Numbered from the stretch's first letter, positions 1 through 8,302 are shown. The stretch: 64,000 nt of DNA from an uncultured Eubacterium sp. (GCF_934525195.1 NZ_CAKSZA010000005.1:102439-166438), one strand, 5' to 3'. Translations and numbers: made by a program. The notes: a model not told the origin generated them from the letters alone.

Positions 1-65
1 AGCACCGATTGCCGATAACAATTTTTTCAAAGATGTTTATTTTATAATCTATAAAAATATCTGAA

Positions 66-168
66 AAACGATATTGAGTTTGATTTGGGCAATATCGTTT
101 GTATAAAAATAATCCTCCTATGGCAGTTCAAATAATACCGTAGGAGGATTATTTATTGGGTTTTATTT
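66..168 (+). terminator. Two consecutive hairpins, terminator-like
   Basis: Two perfect inverted repeats follow each other: 10-bp arms at 66-75 and 91-100, then 13-bp arms at 108-120 and 141-153. The second is followed by a T-rich stretch on the plus strand, so it can end a transcript coming from left of the window. No gene is recognised in positions 1-350. The AGGAGG in the second stem is part of the stem and is not followed by a usable start. Confidence 0.4.
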
Positions 169-355
169 TAAATACGATTCTATATCAAAAACATCTTTCA
201 TATAATCTTCGTATTTCTGCACTTCTTCATTTTGAAATATGTTGAAAATATCAACATATTTCGTCAACAAAACATCAAAAAATATAATTAACCAAATTAT
301 GCTTTCTCTTTTAATAAAAACGGAGGTGGCAACACGAATGTTGACGGTAAGGTTT

Positions 356-391
356 AAAAAATGCTGTAAGTATCGGACTTACAGCATTTTT
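356..391. terminator. Bidirectional terminator after the hip operon
   Basis: A perfect stem, with arms at 356-370 and 378-391, has A/T runs on both sides. It lies 45 bases beyond the stop of the HipT gene and should end the hip operon on the minus strand. Confidence 0.75.
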
Positions 392-435
392 CGTTTTTTA
401 AAGACTTATTTGCACCAAAGCTCTTATCAAATTTA

Positions 436-1383
436 TTATTGCAAGACTTCCGTTCTTTCGGTAATTATCTTTTTTAATCTATCTTTCAACTCATCGGGGA
501 GCAAAGAGTTTTCACACATTGCAATCCATTTTGGTGTTAGCTTAACAAGATTTTCAATAAGCTTTTCGGCGGTTTGGCGAGCGATTCCGCAGGTGTCGGC
601 AAATTTAAGAAAATCGCCTTTGCGGATATTCATTTTTTTACCGTTCATAGCAAGTGCGAATTGCTCTTTATCGGCAGGCATATTTGCATTAACCGGCAAT
701 AAATCATAAGCAGGAGAAAGCACATATTCGCCCGAACCCTCAGCGGTTTCAATAAGTGAAAAATTCTTTAGGTGCATATCGGAATTGCCAACAATAAAGC
801 AGAAAACGAGCCTTATATAAAACTCTGCCATATCAATGCCAACCCTCGATGAATACTGCTTGATTATCTTTGCACAACGCTCGTATGAACCTCTGTATTT
901 GTCCTCGGTAAGTCTTAAATCAAGCTGGCAAAAATCCTCCATAGCGAGCATTTCAATCTTATCATCTGTAAGATTACGGTCAACTCGCTTTGTGATGTAC
1001 GCAAGCCCTGCATCGCCTTTTATGAGTGCATGCGGAACGGTCGAAATTCCTGCCATATCTGCCATTGTCATTATAAGCTGCTCCGATTCGGGTAATGCTT
1101 CAAACTCCGCAACCTGCGGCTTGAGGATATAGCCTGTCGGATAGTTTACAAGCGTTAATCTTGGCTTGCGGCTGTCGCTGACAAGGTGCAAAGATAACTT
1201 CTTTTGCACGCCCGGAACGGTAAAGCCTTTATTGGTAGTTTCGGTTGCCAAAAGATTTAATGTTTTATCGTCAATTTCAATTTCGGGAAGCTTAGTTGTG
1301 CCGAAAAAGCGTTTAATGCAAGCCTTGTGCCAACCTGTTTCGTCCGGTGTGCGCAAAGGTTTGCCACAACATAAACAATTCAT
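436..1383 (-). CDS. hipT: HipT-type serine/threonine kinase toxin (HipA C-terminal core)
   Basis: This is a 315-residue HipA-type kinase without the usual N-terminal subdomain, the arrangement of HipT in the three-part HipBST toxin-antitoxin systems. The start at 1383 has a GGGAGG ribosome site and overlaps the HipS stop by 4 bases (ATGA). The N-terminus has a CxxC-like knuckle (C3, C5/C6, H19, C22). A VPGVQKK glycine-loop motif lies near residue 56, an ATP-binding lysine in YILKP near 88, the catalytic GNSDMHLKN near 200-207 and the metal-binding AYDLLP near 225-230. In the family such kinases phosphorylate tRNA synthetases and stop growth (HipA targets GltX, HipT targets TrpS). The target here is not known. 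A frame extending to 1473 has no ribosome site and overlaps HipS, so the shorter start is preferred. Confidence 0.9.
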   Translation of the reverse strand: MNCLCCGKPLRTPDETGWHKACIKRFFGTTKLPEIEIDDKTLNLLATETTNKGFTVPGVQKKLSLHLVSDSRKPRLTLVNYPTGYILKPQVAEFEALPESEQLIMTMADMAGISTVPHALIKGDAGLAYITKRVDRNLTDDKIEMLAMEDFCQLDLRLTEDKYRGSYERCAKIIKQYSSRVGIDMAEFYIRLVFCFIVGNSDMHLKNFSLIETAEGSGEYVLSPAYDLLPVNANMPADKEQFALAMNGKKMNIRKGDFLKFADTCGIARQTAEKLIENLVKLTPKWIAMCENSLLPDELKDRLKKIITERTEVLQ

Positions 1384-1709
1384 TCCTTTTCCTCCCTTAT
1401 TGAAACATTGCCGATTCCATCCTTGCAGGCTATGAGCAAAACCCCAAAGCGGTCGTGACTGTCGATTTTCCAATTATCGGTTACAATTTTTAGAAGCCAA
1501 CCTTCGGGAATAAGCCCGTCAAAAAACGAAAACAATGTTTTTGATGTGTATTCTTCCGCCTGCAATGGCAAGGTAAGCGAAACGGCAGACGCATTTTTAC
1601 TCTGCAAATAATCTGTATCATATTTGAATGAGTAACCGTTATCTGTTTCCTTGAGGACACCGGCAAAGGTATTTCTCACATAAACATAGGCTGTTCTGAA
1701 AACGCTCAT
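1380..1709 (-). CDS. hipS: HipS-like protein (stand-alone HipA N-terminal subdomain)
   Basis: This 109-residue protein matches the N-subdomain-1 that normally forms the first third of HipA: a beta-rich domain with the FFDGLIPEGW and DRFGVLL motifs. Its presence as a separate gene between hipB and hipT identifies the locus as HipBST rather than HipBA. In the characterised HipBST system the HipS protein, not HipB, is the antitoxin that neutralises HipT. The start at 1709 overlaps the hipB stop by 4 bases and the stop overlaps hipT by 4 bases, so the three genes are translationally coupled. Confidence 0.88.
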   Translation of the reverse strand: MSVFRTAYVYVRNTFAGVLKETDNGYSFKYDTDYLQSKNASAVSLTLPLQAEEYTSKTLFSFFDGLIPEGWLLKIVTDNWKIDSHDRFGVLLIACKDGIGNVSIREEKE

Positions 1710-1909
1710 TTATCTTCCTTCTTTCCGGCAACAGCCTGTGCATTAAACATTGCAAGCGCAACATTTACCTTGTCCATACGCACGGTTTCCTTGCCTTGCT
1801 CAAGCTCACGAACAAAGCGAAGTCCAAGACCCGAACGCAATGCAAATTGTTCCTGCGTAAGTCCTGCAGCTTTTCTATTTTCTTTTACAAATTCCGCAAT
1901 CGGGTTCAT
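1706..1909 (-). CDS. hipB: HipB-like HTH repressor/antitoxin component
   Basis: A 67-residue Xre-type helix-turn-helix protein with the TQEQFALRSGLGLRFVRELE core, typical of HipB. It is the first gene of the hip operon. The start at 1909 has AAGGAG at 1917-1922. It should bind the palindromes upstream and autoregulate the operon, and in HipBST complexes it also contacts HipS-HipT. It is slightly shorter than E. coli HipB (88 residues) because the C-terminal tail is short. Confidence 0.9.
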   Translation of the reverse strand: MNPIAEFVKENRKAAGLTQEQFALRSGLGLRFVRELEQGKETVRMDKVNVALAMFNAQAVAGKKEDK

Positions 1910-1941
1910 ATTACTACTCCTTGTAGTTATTATCTATGATT

Positions 1942-2042
1942 ATTCTACACCCTTTAGGGTACAATGTCAATGAAATTATTTCAATTATAAACCCTATCGG
2001 GTATATTGTTTACTTGGAAATATAAAATATACCTTTTAGGGT
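1942..2042 (-). promoter_or_regulatory. hip operon promoter with three operator palindromes
   Basis: On the minus strand a TTGACA box (plus 1965-1970) and a TAGAAT box (1942-1947) are separated by 17 bases. The spacer is filled by the palindrome ACCCTTTAGGGT (1949-1960). Two related palindromes lie upstream: ACCCTATCGGGT at 1991-2002 and ACCTTTTAGGGT at 2031-2042. Centre-to-centre spacing is 42 and 40 bases, about four helical turns, so bound HipB dimers would sit on one DNA face. Confidence 0.8.
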
Positions 2043-2098
2043 ATAAAAAGCTGCAAACAGCAAAAGCCATTTACAGCTCAATATTACTTTTAATATAA

Positions 2099-3205
2099 TT
2101 ATATCAAATTTTGGTTCAAAACATTTAGTCGTCGGCAGAACATATTGTATTGTTCCTCGGAGCTAAACCACTCCTTTTTAATCTCGTGGATTTGATTGAG
2201 TCCGATTGCCTTAACCGCTTCGACAGCAGCCTCAAGTTGCGACATCGTTTTTGGTGTTGTTTGGCATTTTACACCGTCAAGAATGTCATAGGAATTGAAA
2301 GCCTTGTTGAAATCCATCAACGGAAACAGCTTTGCAATCTTATTGTTTGAATTGTCAACAAGGAAGCCCCAGTTGCCCCAATGCCTATCGGTGTTTCCGA
2401 CAAGATAATCGATTATATTCATCATATGATATGAATAACTGTCATATTGATTAACTAAATCAAAAACGGTCATATCATTGTTGGCACAGTAAATTTCGAT
2501 ATGCTCAATCGGAACAATGCTATAATTCAACGAAGTGAAAATCTTGCAAATGCTAACTTTGTTGTTGTCGTATTCGCCCTCAAAATATTGCACATGCTCA
2601 ACATCAAAGCAATCAATTATTTTGCTTGCGAGCAACTCGGCATCGACATCACGAATGTCACCGTCTTTATACAGATAGAAGTTGCCGTTCTCTCTTACCC
2701 AAGCTTTTGGTGCAACGCCCATTGTGCCAATGTCGCCTGCGACATCCTCTTTGCCGATTAATTCGCTGTTGTCAGCAGTCAACTGCTTGCCACAAAGAGA
2801 AACATCCACAAATGCGTTGGAAAGTGAGTGCTCGTACAAATTGATGGCATCAAAAGAAATATCCTCGTCAGCTTTTATCCAATATACATCTGTCATTGAA
2901 AGTCCGTGATAAGTAATTGCAATTTCTGCTCTGTCACGGTCAGACACAGCTTGTTTCATACCGATGCTGTTTAAAATTTCTTTAGCATACTTTCTGTCAA
3001 GAGTAAGCACTCTGGAAGCGCACCAATGATAGAAATTGTCAAGATTATTCATTCTTGACCTAATGTCATCTTTATCGGTTATCAAATAAAGATTATATGG
3101 CATAAAATCAAGATTGTGAATTTCACAAGCACCGTCGCTGTAAACAGTAACAACCTCTGTGTCCTTGTGCATAATCGTATATGAATACCAATCGTTGTTG
3201 CCCAT
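2099..3205 (-). CDS. HipA/CtkA-like protein kinase
   Basis: A 368-residue protein with a kinase core in its C-terminal half. A beta-hairpin with the lysine of FYLYKDG near residue 178 is the likely ATP contact. The catalytic loop is VGNTDRHWGNWGF and the metal site is LMDFNKAF, both classical HipA/CtkA signatures. The first half is unlike HipA and has no recognised fold. The start at 3205 has GGAG seven bases upstream. No small HTH partner gene is adjacent on the same strand, so whether it is a toxin or a signalling kinase is open. It lies 190 bases upstream of the hip operon and may have arrived with it. Confidence 0.75.
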   Translation of the reverse strand: MGNNDWYSYTIMHKDTEVVTVYSDGACEIHNLDFMPYNLYLITDKDDIRSRMNNLDNFYHWCASRVLTLDRKYAKEILNSIGMKQAVSDRDRAEIAITYHGLSMTDVYWIKADEDISFDAINLYEHSLSNAFVDVSLCGKQLTADNSELIGKEDVAGDIGTMGVAPKAWVRENGNFYLYKDGDIRDVDAELLASKIIDCFDVEHVQYFEGEYDNNKVSICKIFTSLNYSIVPIEHIEIYCANNDMTVFDLVNQYDSYSYHMMNIIDYLVGNTDRHWGNWGFLVDNSNNKIAKLFPLMDFNKAFNSYDILDGVKCQTTPKTMSQLEAAVEAVKAIGLNQIHEIKKEWFSSEEQYNMFCRRLNVLNQNLI

Positions 3206-3539
3206 AGCCTACTCCTTTCGTAACTTTATATTTATGATAACAAAAATTAACTTTAATTGCAATATAATTAATATTTTGCCATCATACGAGGTTAGAAGTT
3301 ATTTATTTTTGTTCCTTGCAAGGAATATAATATAAGCATTTTGACTTGGGAAAACAGCGTGACAAATTCGCCAAATATTCGTCAAAATGAAAAATATTCG
3401 CCAAAATACAGCAGAATACAGCGAAACACAAAAAGATACAAAATTCAAACAAATAACTCTGAAACGCAGTGATAGCAATGGTTTCGGAAGATACGATTAA
3501 ACACAAATACACAAAAATAAATATGATTTTTGGATTGGG

Positions 3540-3658
3540 TAACAATCCTATGGTTGGTGCTACCGTAGCTTGCGCAGTTGCTGTCGCAGAGGCTCTTTAA
3601 TCAAAACAAATAAGTAAATAATTACTAAACCGCTCGGGTAATACCGGGCGGTTATTTT
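3540..3658 (+). repeat. Gene 3'-tail repeat, copy 1, with terminator
   Basis: A short open frame ends at 3600 with the tail VGATVACAVAVAEAL. The same tail recurs at 5127-5184 with changes mostly at third codon positions. A terminator with a G-T pair follows (arms 3628-3637 and 3644-3653, then T-rich). No body of a gene precedes it. The stretch 3206-3540 contains no convincing gene. The tail reads as the 3' end of a gene whose upstream part has been replaced. Confidence 0.6.
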
Positions 3659-3728
3659 GTTGAAAAATTTATTAGAAATAACAGTTATTATAACATACTA
3701 TTTTTAATAAAGAATTGTTTATAGTTTT

Positions 3729-3971
3729 TTATTTTAATAATTCATCCCAAGAACAATTTAGAACATCTTTTATATCGGCAATAAGGTTAATATCAAAAGA
3801 ATGATTATTTTCTATTGACGAAACTGCATACCTATCAACGGTACAACCGATAAGATTTAACTTAGCTACCAACTCCGATTGTTTCATTCCTTTTAACTTT
3901 CTAAGTTCAACGATATTGTTACCTATTTTATCTCTTATATTATTGTTAGTGCAATATTTTATTTTACCCAT
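3729..3971 (-). CDS. Xre-family HTH transcriptional regulator
   Basis: An 80-residue protein almost entirely made of a Cro/CI-type helix-turn-helix domain, with KGMKQSELVAKL as the first helices and YAVSSIENN as the recognition region. It is divergent from the membrane-anchored protein at 4071 and probably regulates that intergenic promoter. No fused effector domain is present. The target is unknown. Confidence 0.75.
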   Translation of the reverse strand: MGKIKYCTNNNIRDKIGNNIVELRKLKGMKQSELVAKLNLIGCTVDRYAVSSIENNHSFDINLIADIKDVLNCSWDELLK

Positions 3972-3988
3972 ATAGTACCACCCCCATA

Positions 3989-4017
3989 TTGACTTTTTAC
4001 AATTATTATGTTATGCT
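3989..4017 (+). promoter_or_regulatory. Sigma-A promoter of the 4071 gene
   Basis: TTGACT (3989-3994) and TATGCT (4012-4017) are separated by 17 bases. The start codon at 4071 follows 54 bases downstream with an AAGGAG site. Confidence 0.65.
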
Positions 4018-4070
4018 TTAGTCGTGAATAGGTGGGCACATACGCACATTTAGTAAAAAGGAGAATTAAA

Positions 4071-5108
4071 ATGAAAAAGCTAAAAAATAAAACTATTGCG
4101 ATAATTATTGTTTGTATTGTATTTTTAATTGGAATAACTACATTTATTTTATCAATCAACAATAAAGACAATACAGATTACAATAACAATGACGCTTACA
4201 CTGACGAAAATGAAAATTATTCTAATGATGAAACCGAAAACAGTGAAGACGAGAATCAAACTACCGTACTTGCGGACAGTTGCCAGTATATTTTATCAAC
4301 TGGTTATGACAATGATGGCACTTGTTATCAACTCGTTGGTGAGGACTATGAAGATTATCAAGGCAGCCAAATTAGAATGGGAGTTATTAAGAATAATGAA
4401 TGGCTTATAGAAATGACTAATGAAATCCCATTTATAGATGAATATAATTGCATTTACGGAAATCAATCGCTAAAAAACGAATATGTTCTTGAGGGTTTTG
4501 GAACACTGAAAAATGCCGTCGCAAATGATAATTATGATTTTTATAGCAGATTCGGATATATTGGCAAGGGAAGTTTCTATTTGTTGGGCGCTCCACGTAA
4601 CGCCCATAGCACTGTTGAGGATAATTTGCAAACTATTGTTTTTTGGAATGTTGAATCTAACAAAAGCAAAATTATTAATAATGTAATGATGGATGATATG
4701 AAAAATTACACTCTTGGAAATAGCGTTGTAATAAGTGAACTAACTGATTACGATTACAGAATAGCAGAAGATGCTGTTGATAAATTAGATGTAAAATTAT
4801 TAAATCCCGAAACATTTGAGACAAAAAAATTATTTTCAAAAAAACTAACTCGTAATAATGGCTGGTCAAGTTATGTCCAGCAAATCAGCGATGGCTATTT
4901 CTACTCAAGTGGAACGTATCAAACCGGTTCGTTTTATAATACTAACGGAAGTAAAGCATTTGACTTCAATCTTAAAAATGTTCAAGAAATTGGGCATTTT
5001 AATGGTGGAAAATGTGAATTAATTACACAAATTGAAACCGGAACAAAATATAGTGTAATAATTGATAAAAAAGGAAAGGTAGTTAGTAATAAAATAATAG
5101 ATGAATAA
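4071..5108 (+). CDS. Membrane-anchored extracellular protein of unknown function
   Basis: The 345-residue product has a lysine-rich N-terminus and one membrane segment (about residues 7-28). An Asn/Asp/Glu-rich linker (about 29-75) follows, then a 270-residue beta-rich domain with repeated Tyr/Gly-containing strands, reminiscent of propeller-like sensor domains. I do not recognise a named family. The start at 4071 is chosen for its AAGGAG site; the longer frame from 4032 lacks one. Topology suggests an outward-facing domain held at the membrane. The gene is flanked by two copies of a gene-tail repeat, as if the segment were inserted there. Confidence 0.6.
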   Translation: MKKLKNKTIAIIIVCIVFLIGITTFILSINNKDNTDYNNNDAYTDENENYSNDETENSEDENQTTVLADSCQYILSTGYDNDGTCYQLVGEDYEDYQGSQIRMGVIKNNEWLIEMTNEIPFIDEYNCIYGNQSLKNEYVLEGFGTLKNAVANDNYDFYSRFGYIGKGSFYLLGAPRNAHSTVEDNLQTIVFWNVESNKSKIINNVMMDDMKNYTLGNSVVISELTDYDYRIAEDAVDKLDVKLLNPETFETKKLFSKKLTRNNGWSSYVQQISDGYFYSSGTYQTGSFYNTNGSKAFDFNLKNVQEIGHFNGGKCELITQIETGTKYSVIIDKKGKVVSNKIIDE

Positions 5109-5126
5109 TTAAACAATATATTTAAT

Positions 5127-5276
5127 CAATTCCATTGTTGGCGCAACCGTAGCTTGCGCAGTTGCTGTCGCAGAGGCTCTCTAATAAAGGCTTTCAGGAC
5201 TTTTAACAGTCTTGACACAACCGCAAAAATTTGATGAAAAATTACGCTTGGGATTCCTCTCCCAAGCGTTTTTTAT
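5127..5276 (+). repeat. Gene 3'-tail repeat, copy 2, with terminator
   Basis: This near-copy of the tail at 3553-3600 ends with a TAA at 5182-5184 and encodes IVGATVACAVAVAEAL. Differences from copy 1 are largely synonymous (GGT/GGC, GCT/GCA, CTT/CTC). A strong terminator follows: arms 5244-5253 and 5260-5269, then six T. A weaker third copy is at 6511-6548. Confidence 0.6.
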
Positions 5277-5405
5277 TATAGCTAAAATAATTATGTTGTG
5301 ATATAATTAACACATAGGGTAAAAACCTAAATAAAAAATCAACAATAATCAAGTTTAGCAAGACTGTCACAACGGTATTTACATTAATAAGATTGGAGAT
5401 AATTT

Positions 5406-5924
5406 ATGAGCGATATTTTAATAAATACTATTATTGAGCATACGAATTTAATGTTTTATAATTTTTCGATTACATTAAAAACATGTGATATGGATATGAT
5501 TTTATGCGATATGCCAATATGGAAACATGTATACCATACTTTACATTCTTTGGATCAATGGTACATTAATCCTGAAATATATAATGAACCGGATTTTCAT
5601 GAACCTAAATTGAATAGTCTTGATGATTTTGATAATCAAAAGGTGTTATCACGAGAATTATTAATTGATTATTTTGAAACAATCAAAGAGAAAATAATGG
5701 ACTATTTAAATTCGTTAAGTGATGAGGATTTATACGAAAAACCCGAAGGGTGTGAGTATAACAGATTATCATTAATTTTAGGTCAATTTAGACACTTTCA
5801 TTGCCATATGGGTAATATAAATGCAACAACTATCTGCAACACAAACAAATGGCCACGAGTGCTTGGTATGTATTGGTTAGATAAAATTAACGACTTTGAA
5901 GATATAAATAGTTTATATGAATGA
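5406..5924 (+). CDS. DinB-like four-helix protein
   Basis: A 172-residue protein with the DinB/YfiT four-helix pattern. The metal-binding histidines are spread over WKHVYHTLHSLDQW (residues about 39-52) and GQFRHFHCHMGN (about 126-137). Members bind a divalent metal, and several are thiol-dependent transferases or hydrolases. The substrate here is unknown. The start has GGAG nine bases upstream. It is followed 64 bases later by a Nudix hydrolase. Confidence 0.7.
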   Translation: MSDILINTIIEHTNLMFYNFSITLKTCDMDMILCDMPIWKHVYHTLHSLDQWYINPEIYNEPDFHEPKLNSLDDFDNQKVLSRELLIDYFETIKEKIMDYLNSLSDEDLYEKPEGCEYNRLSLILGQFRHFHCHMGNINATTICNTNKWPRVLGMYWLDKINDFEDINSLYE

Positions 5925-5988
5925 CTTCATATATTAGTATCATGCTGATATTTAATAAATTTTTGATGTTTATAAAGGATAAAATTCA

Positions 5989-6441
5989 ATGAGCAGAGCA
6001 CCGTATAATGTATTAGTGTTGCCGTATTATATCTATGAAAATAATGTTGAATACTGCATTTTTAAAAGAGCTGATATGAATATTTGGCAATTTATTGCCG
6101 GTGGAGGAGAAGACGACGAAGAGCCAAGAACAGCAGCAATTCGTGAAAGTTTAGAAGAAGCAAGTATTTCTCCCAACAGCAACTATAGACAATTGGTTTC
6201 TATGGGTTATATTTCTGTAGAAAACTTTTCTGAAAAAGTGCGTCAAACTTGGGGAGAGAAATCAGTTATTCCTGTTTTTACATTTTCAGTAAATTTAGAT
6301 AAAAAAGATATAGTTATATCAGATGAACATACGGAATTTAAATGGTGCAACTATACCGAAGCAAAAGAACTATTGCATTTTGATTTGGATAAAACAGCCT
6401 TGTATGAATTAAATGAGGAAATTAAAAGAAGAACGTTCTAA
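5989..6441 (+). CDS. Nudix hydrolase
   Basis: This 150-residue protein carries a Nudix box of the form Gx5Ex7RExxEE around residues 38-60 (GGGEDDEEP then AAIRESLEEASI). The usual late glycine of the box is serine. Nudix enzymes cleave nucleoside diphosphate derivatives using Mg or Mn bound by the glutamates. Overall layout resembles the dihydroneopterin triphosphate / dATP pyrophosphatase subgroup, but the substrate cannot be assigned. It follows the DinB-like gene in the same direction and may be cotranscribed. Confidence 0.85.
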   Translation: MSRAPYNVLVLPYYIYENNVEYCIFKRADMNIWQFIAGGGEDDEEPRTAAIRESLEEASISPNSNYRQLVSMGYISVENFSEKVRQTWGEKSVIPVFTFSVNLDKKDIVISDEHTEFKWCNYTEAKELLHFDLDKTALYELNEEIKRRTF

Positions 6442-6510
6442 TAGCAAAACCACAAGGAATGTTTAAATCAAATAATTAAATTTCTCAAATCCATATATAA
6501 AAAATAATTT

Positions 6511-6548
6511 GTGCGTTGCTATCGCAAAGTCACTCTAACAAAGGGTTT
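6511..6548 (+). repeat. Gene 3'-tail repeat, degraded copy 3
   Basis: This sequence aligns with the last 36 bases of copy 2 at 5150-5190 (TTGTGC-GTTGCTATCGC, then TCTAACAAAGG) with several substitutions and one deletion that breaks the frame. It lies just after the Nudix gene, so each of three consecutive islets ends at such a tail. Confidence 0.45.
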
Positions 6549-6647
6549 CGAGGTTTTTCGGAGGAAAATTTTTTATAATTTTCACGAATACAAAACCCGA
6601 AAACAGGGGGTTGTATATAGAAATTGCACAAACATAAAATTTTTTAT

Positions 6648-6736
6648 TGACAAATAAAAATCATCGGCGTATTATGAAAACATAGAAAGAACGAGGAAGT
6701 TCCAACAGGTGGAACTCCCTCGCTTTGCTTTTTTAT
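6648..6736 (+). promoter_or_regulatory. glnA promoter and attenuator-like hairpin
   Basis: TTGACA (6648-6653) and TATTAT (6670-6675) with a 16-base spacer form a good sigma-A promoter. The leader then contains a 12-bp stem with one mismatch (6693-6704 and 6710-6721) followed by a T run, a terminator shape placed before glnA. This suggests transcription attenuation of the nitrogen cluster, possibly by an antitermination protein. I did not find a clear alternative antiterminator fold. Confidence 0.55.
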
Positions 6737-6795
6737 AGACTGCTTTGCGGTTTATGCGGTTTATAAAACAATATAACTATAGGAGGGTGTGTATT

Positions 6796-8139
6796 ATGAG
6801 TAAGTACACAAAGGAACAAATCTTGAAAGAGGCCAAAGAAAACGGTGTTGAGTTTATTCGCTTACAGTTTACCGATTTGTTTGGCATTATGAAAAATGTG
6901 GCAATTACATTTTCACAGCTTGAAAAAGCGCTTAACAACAATTGTATGTTTGACGGCTCATCAATTGACGGCTTTGTTCGAATTGATGAAAGTGATATGT
7001 ATTTGCATCCTGATTTTGACACTTGGGCAATTTTCCCATGGCGCAAGCATCAAAATGCACAGACGGCTCGTTTGATTTGCTCCGTTTACAAAGCAGACAA
7101 TGTTACACCTTTTGAGGGTGACCCGAGAAATGTGTTGCAGAAAGTCATTGACCAGGCTGCCGAAATGGGTTACGGATTCAATGTCGGACCCGAGTGTGAG
7201 TTCTTCCTCTTCAACACAGATGAGGACGGCACACCGACACTTGAAACCAACGACAAGGCAGGCTATTTTGACCTCAACCCTATCGACACAGGCTCTAATT
7301 GCAGACGAGATATTTGCCTTGCACTTGAAGAAATGGGCTACACCATCGAGGCTTCGCACCACGAAGTTGCAAAGGGTCAGCACGAAATTGACTTCCAGTT
7401 CGGCGATGTTATGACAACGGCAGACAGAGTTATGACCTTTAAACATGTTGTCAAAACCTACGCAACCAAACACGGTTTGCACGCAACATTTATGGCAAAG
7501 CCTATCGAGGGTATCAACGGCTCGGGTATGCACACAAATATGTCGCTCTACGACCTCAAAACAGGCAAAAATGTTTTTGACGACCCTAACGGCGAATTGG
7601 GTCTTTCAGATACAGCTTACAGCTTTATTGCAGGCATTATGGCTCACATCCAGGGCATTGCAGTTGTCAGCAACCCAACAGTAAACAGCTACAAGAGATT
7701 GGTTCCGGGCTACGAAGCTCCGTCATATCTCGTGTGGTCAACATCAAACAGAAGTTGCCTTGTTCGTATTCCTGCTTCTCGTGGCAAGGGCACAAGAGTT
7801 GAACTTCGTTGTCCTGACCCAACCTGCAATCCATATCTTGAAATGGCACTTTGCCTTGCCGCAGGACTTGACGGAATCAAGAAGGGCTTGAAGCCTGCTC
7901 CTGCATATGACGAAAATGTATTTGCTCTTTCCGATGAGGAATTACACGCAAAAGGAATCAAGTGCTTGCCGGGTTCACTTGCCGAAGCTATTGCGGCTGC
8001 TGAGGCAGATCCATTTGTTAAAGAAACTCTTGGCAATCATGTATATTCAAACTATATTTCAGGCAAAAAGGCTGAATGGGACAGCTACAAAACCTCTGTT
8101 TCGCAGTGGGAGATTAATCACTATATGATTAACTATTAA
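6796..8139 (+). CDS. glnA: Glutamine synthetase, type I
   Basis: A 447-residue GSI subunit that makes glutamine from glutamate, ammonia and ATP. The N-terminal beta-grasp domain contains IRLQFTDLFGIMKN, followed by the conserved MFDGSSIDGF, the active-site GPECEFFLF, the ATP-site segment NGSGMHTNMSL and the RIPASRGKGTRVE arginine loop. Its length and the absence of an adenylylation insert fit the GSI-alpha class of Firmicutes. The start at 6796 has AGGAGG nine bases upstream; the longer frame from 6745 has none. It leads a cluster with ammonium uptake and glutamate synthase, so the whole GS-GOGAT route is encoded together. Confidence 0.97.
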   Translation: MSKYTKEQILKEAKENGVEFIRLQFTDLFGIMKNVAITFSQLEKALNNNCMFDGSSIDGFVRIDESDMYLHPDFDTWAIFPWRKHQNAQTARLICSVYKADNVTPFEGDPRNVLQKVIDQAAEMGYGFNVGPECEFFLFNTDEDGTPTLETNDKAGYFDLNPIDTGSNCRRDICLALEEMGYTIEASHHEVAKGQHEIDFQFGDVMTTADRVMTFKHVVKTYATKHGLHATFMAKPIEGINGSGMHTNMSLYDLKTGKNVFDDPNGELGLSDTAYSFIAGIMAHIQGIAVVSNPTVNSYKRLVPGYEAPSYLVWSTSNRSCLVRIPASRGKGTRVELRCPDPTCNPYLEMALCLAAGLDGIKKGLKPAPAYDENVFALSDEELHAKGIKCLPGSLAEAIAAAEADPFVKETLGNHVYSNYISGKKAEWDSYKTSVSQWEINHYMINY

Positions 8140-8152
8140 TTTACCCTCTCTT

Positions 8153-8263
8153 ACGACTTTATTAGTCGTTCTCATTTTAAGCGGCATCCTTGAGATTATA
8201 TCTTGAGGATGCTCAACTTAATTAATGCTCGGCACATTGCGGTTTTCGAGCTCTGCATTAATT
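8153..8263 (+). promoter_or_regulatory. glnA-amt intergenic hairpins
   Basis: Three hairpins lie between glnA and amt: 8153-8169 (6-bp arms, followed by a T-rich stretch), 8184-8212, and 8220-8263 (perfect 9-bp arms at 8220-8228 and 8255-8263). The first could act as a weak terminator, and the others could control readthrough into amt. No named RNA family is recognised. Confidence 0.4.
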
Positions 8264-8302
8264 CCACTCTATGTCTATAACAAACTATGGGAGAAACTAA
8301 AT

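Noticed and set aside
163..390. Minus-strand open frame ending at 163 with a helical, protein-like tail
   Set aside because: It runs through the terminator hairpin at 356-391, has no start with a ribosome site, and matches nothing I recognise.
239..709. Plus-strand 156-codon open frame at the left end
   Set aside because: It runs antisense through the end of the well-supported HipT gene and has no family resemblance.
3303..3545. Minus-strand 80-codon hydrophobic frame
   Set aside because: No ribosome site; composition is that of translated AT-rich non-coding DNA, and it overlaps the gene-tail repeat on the other strand.
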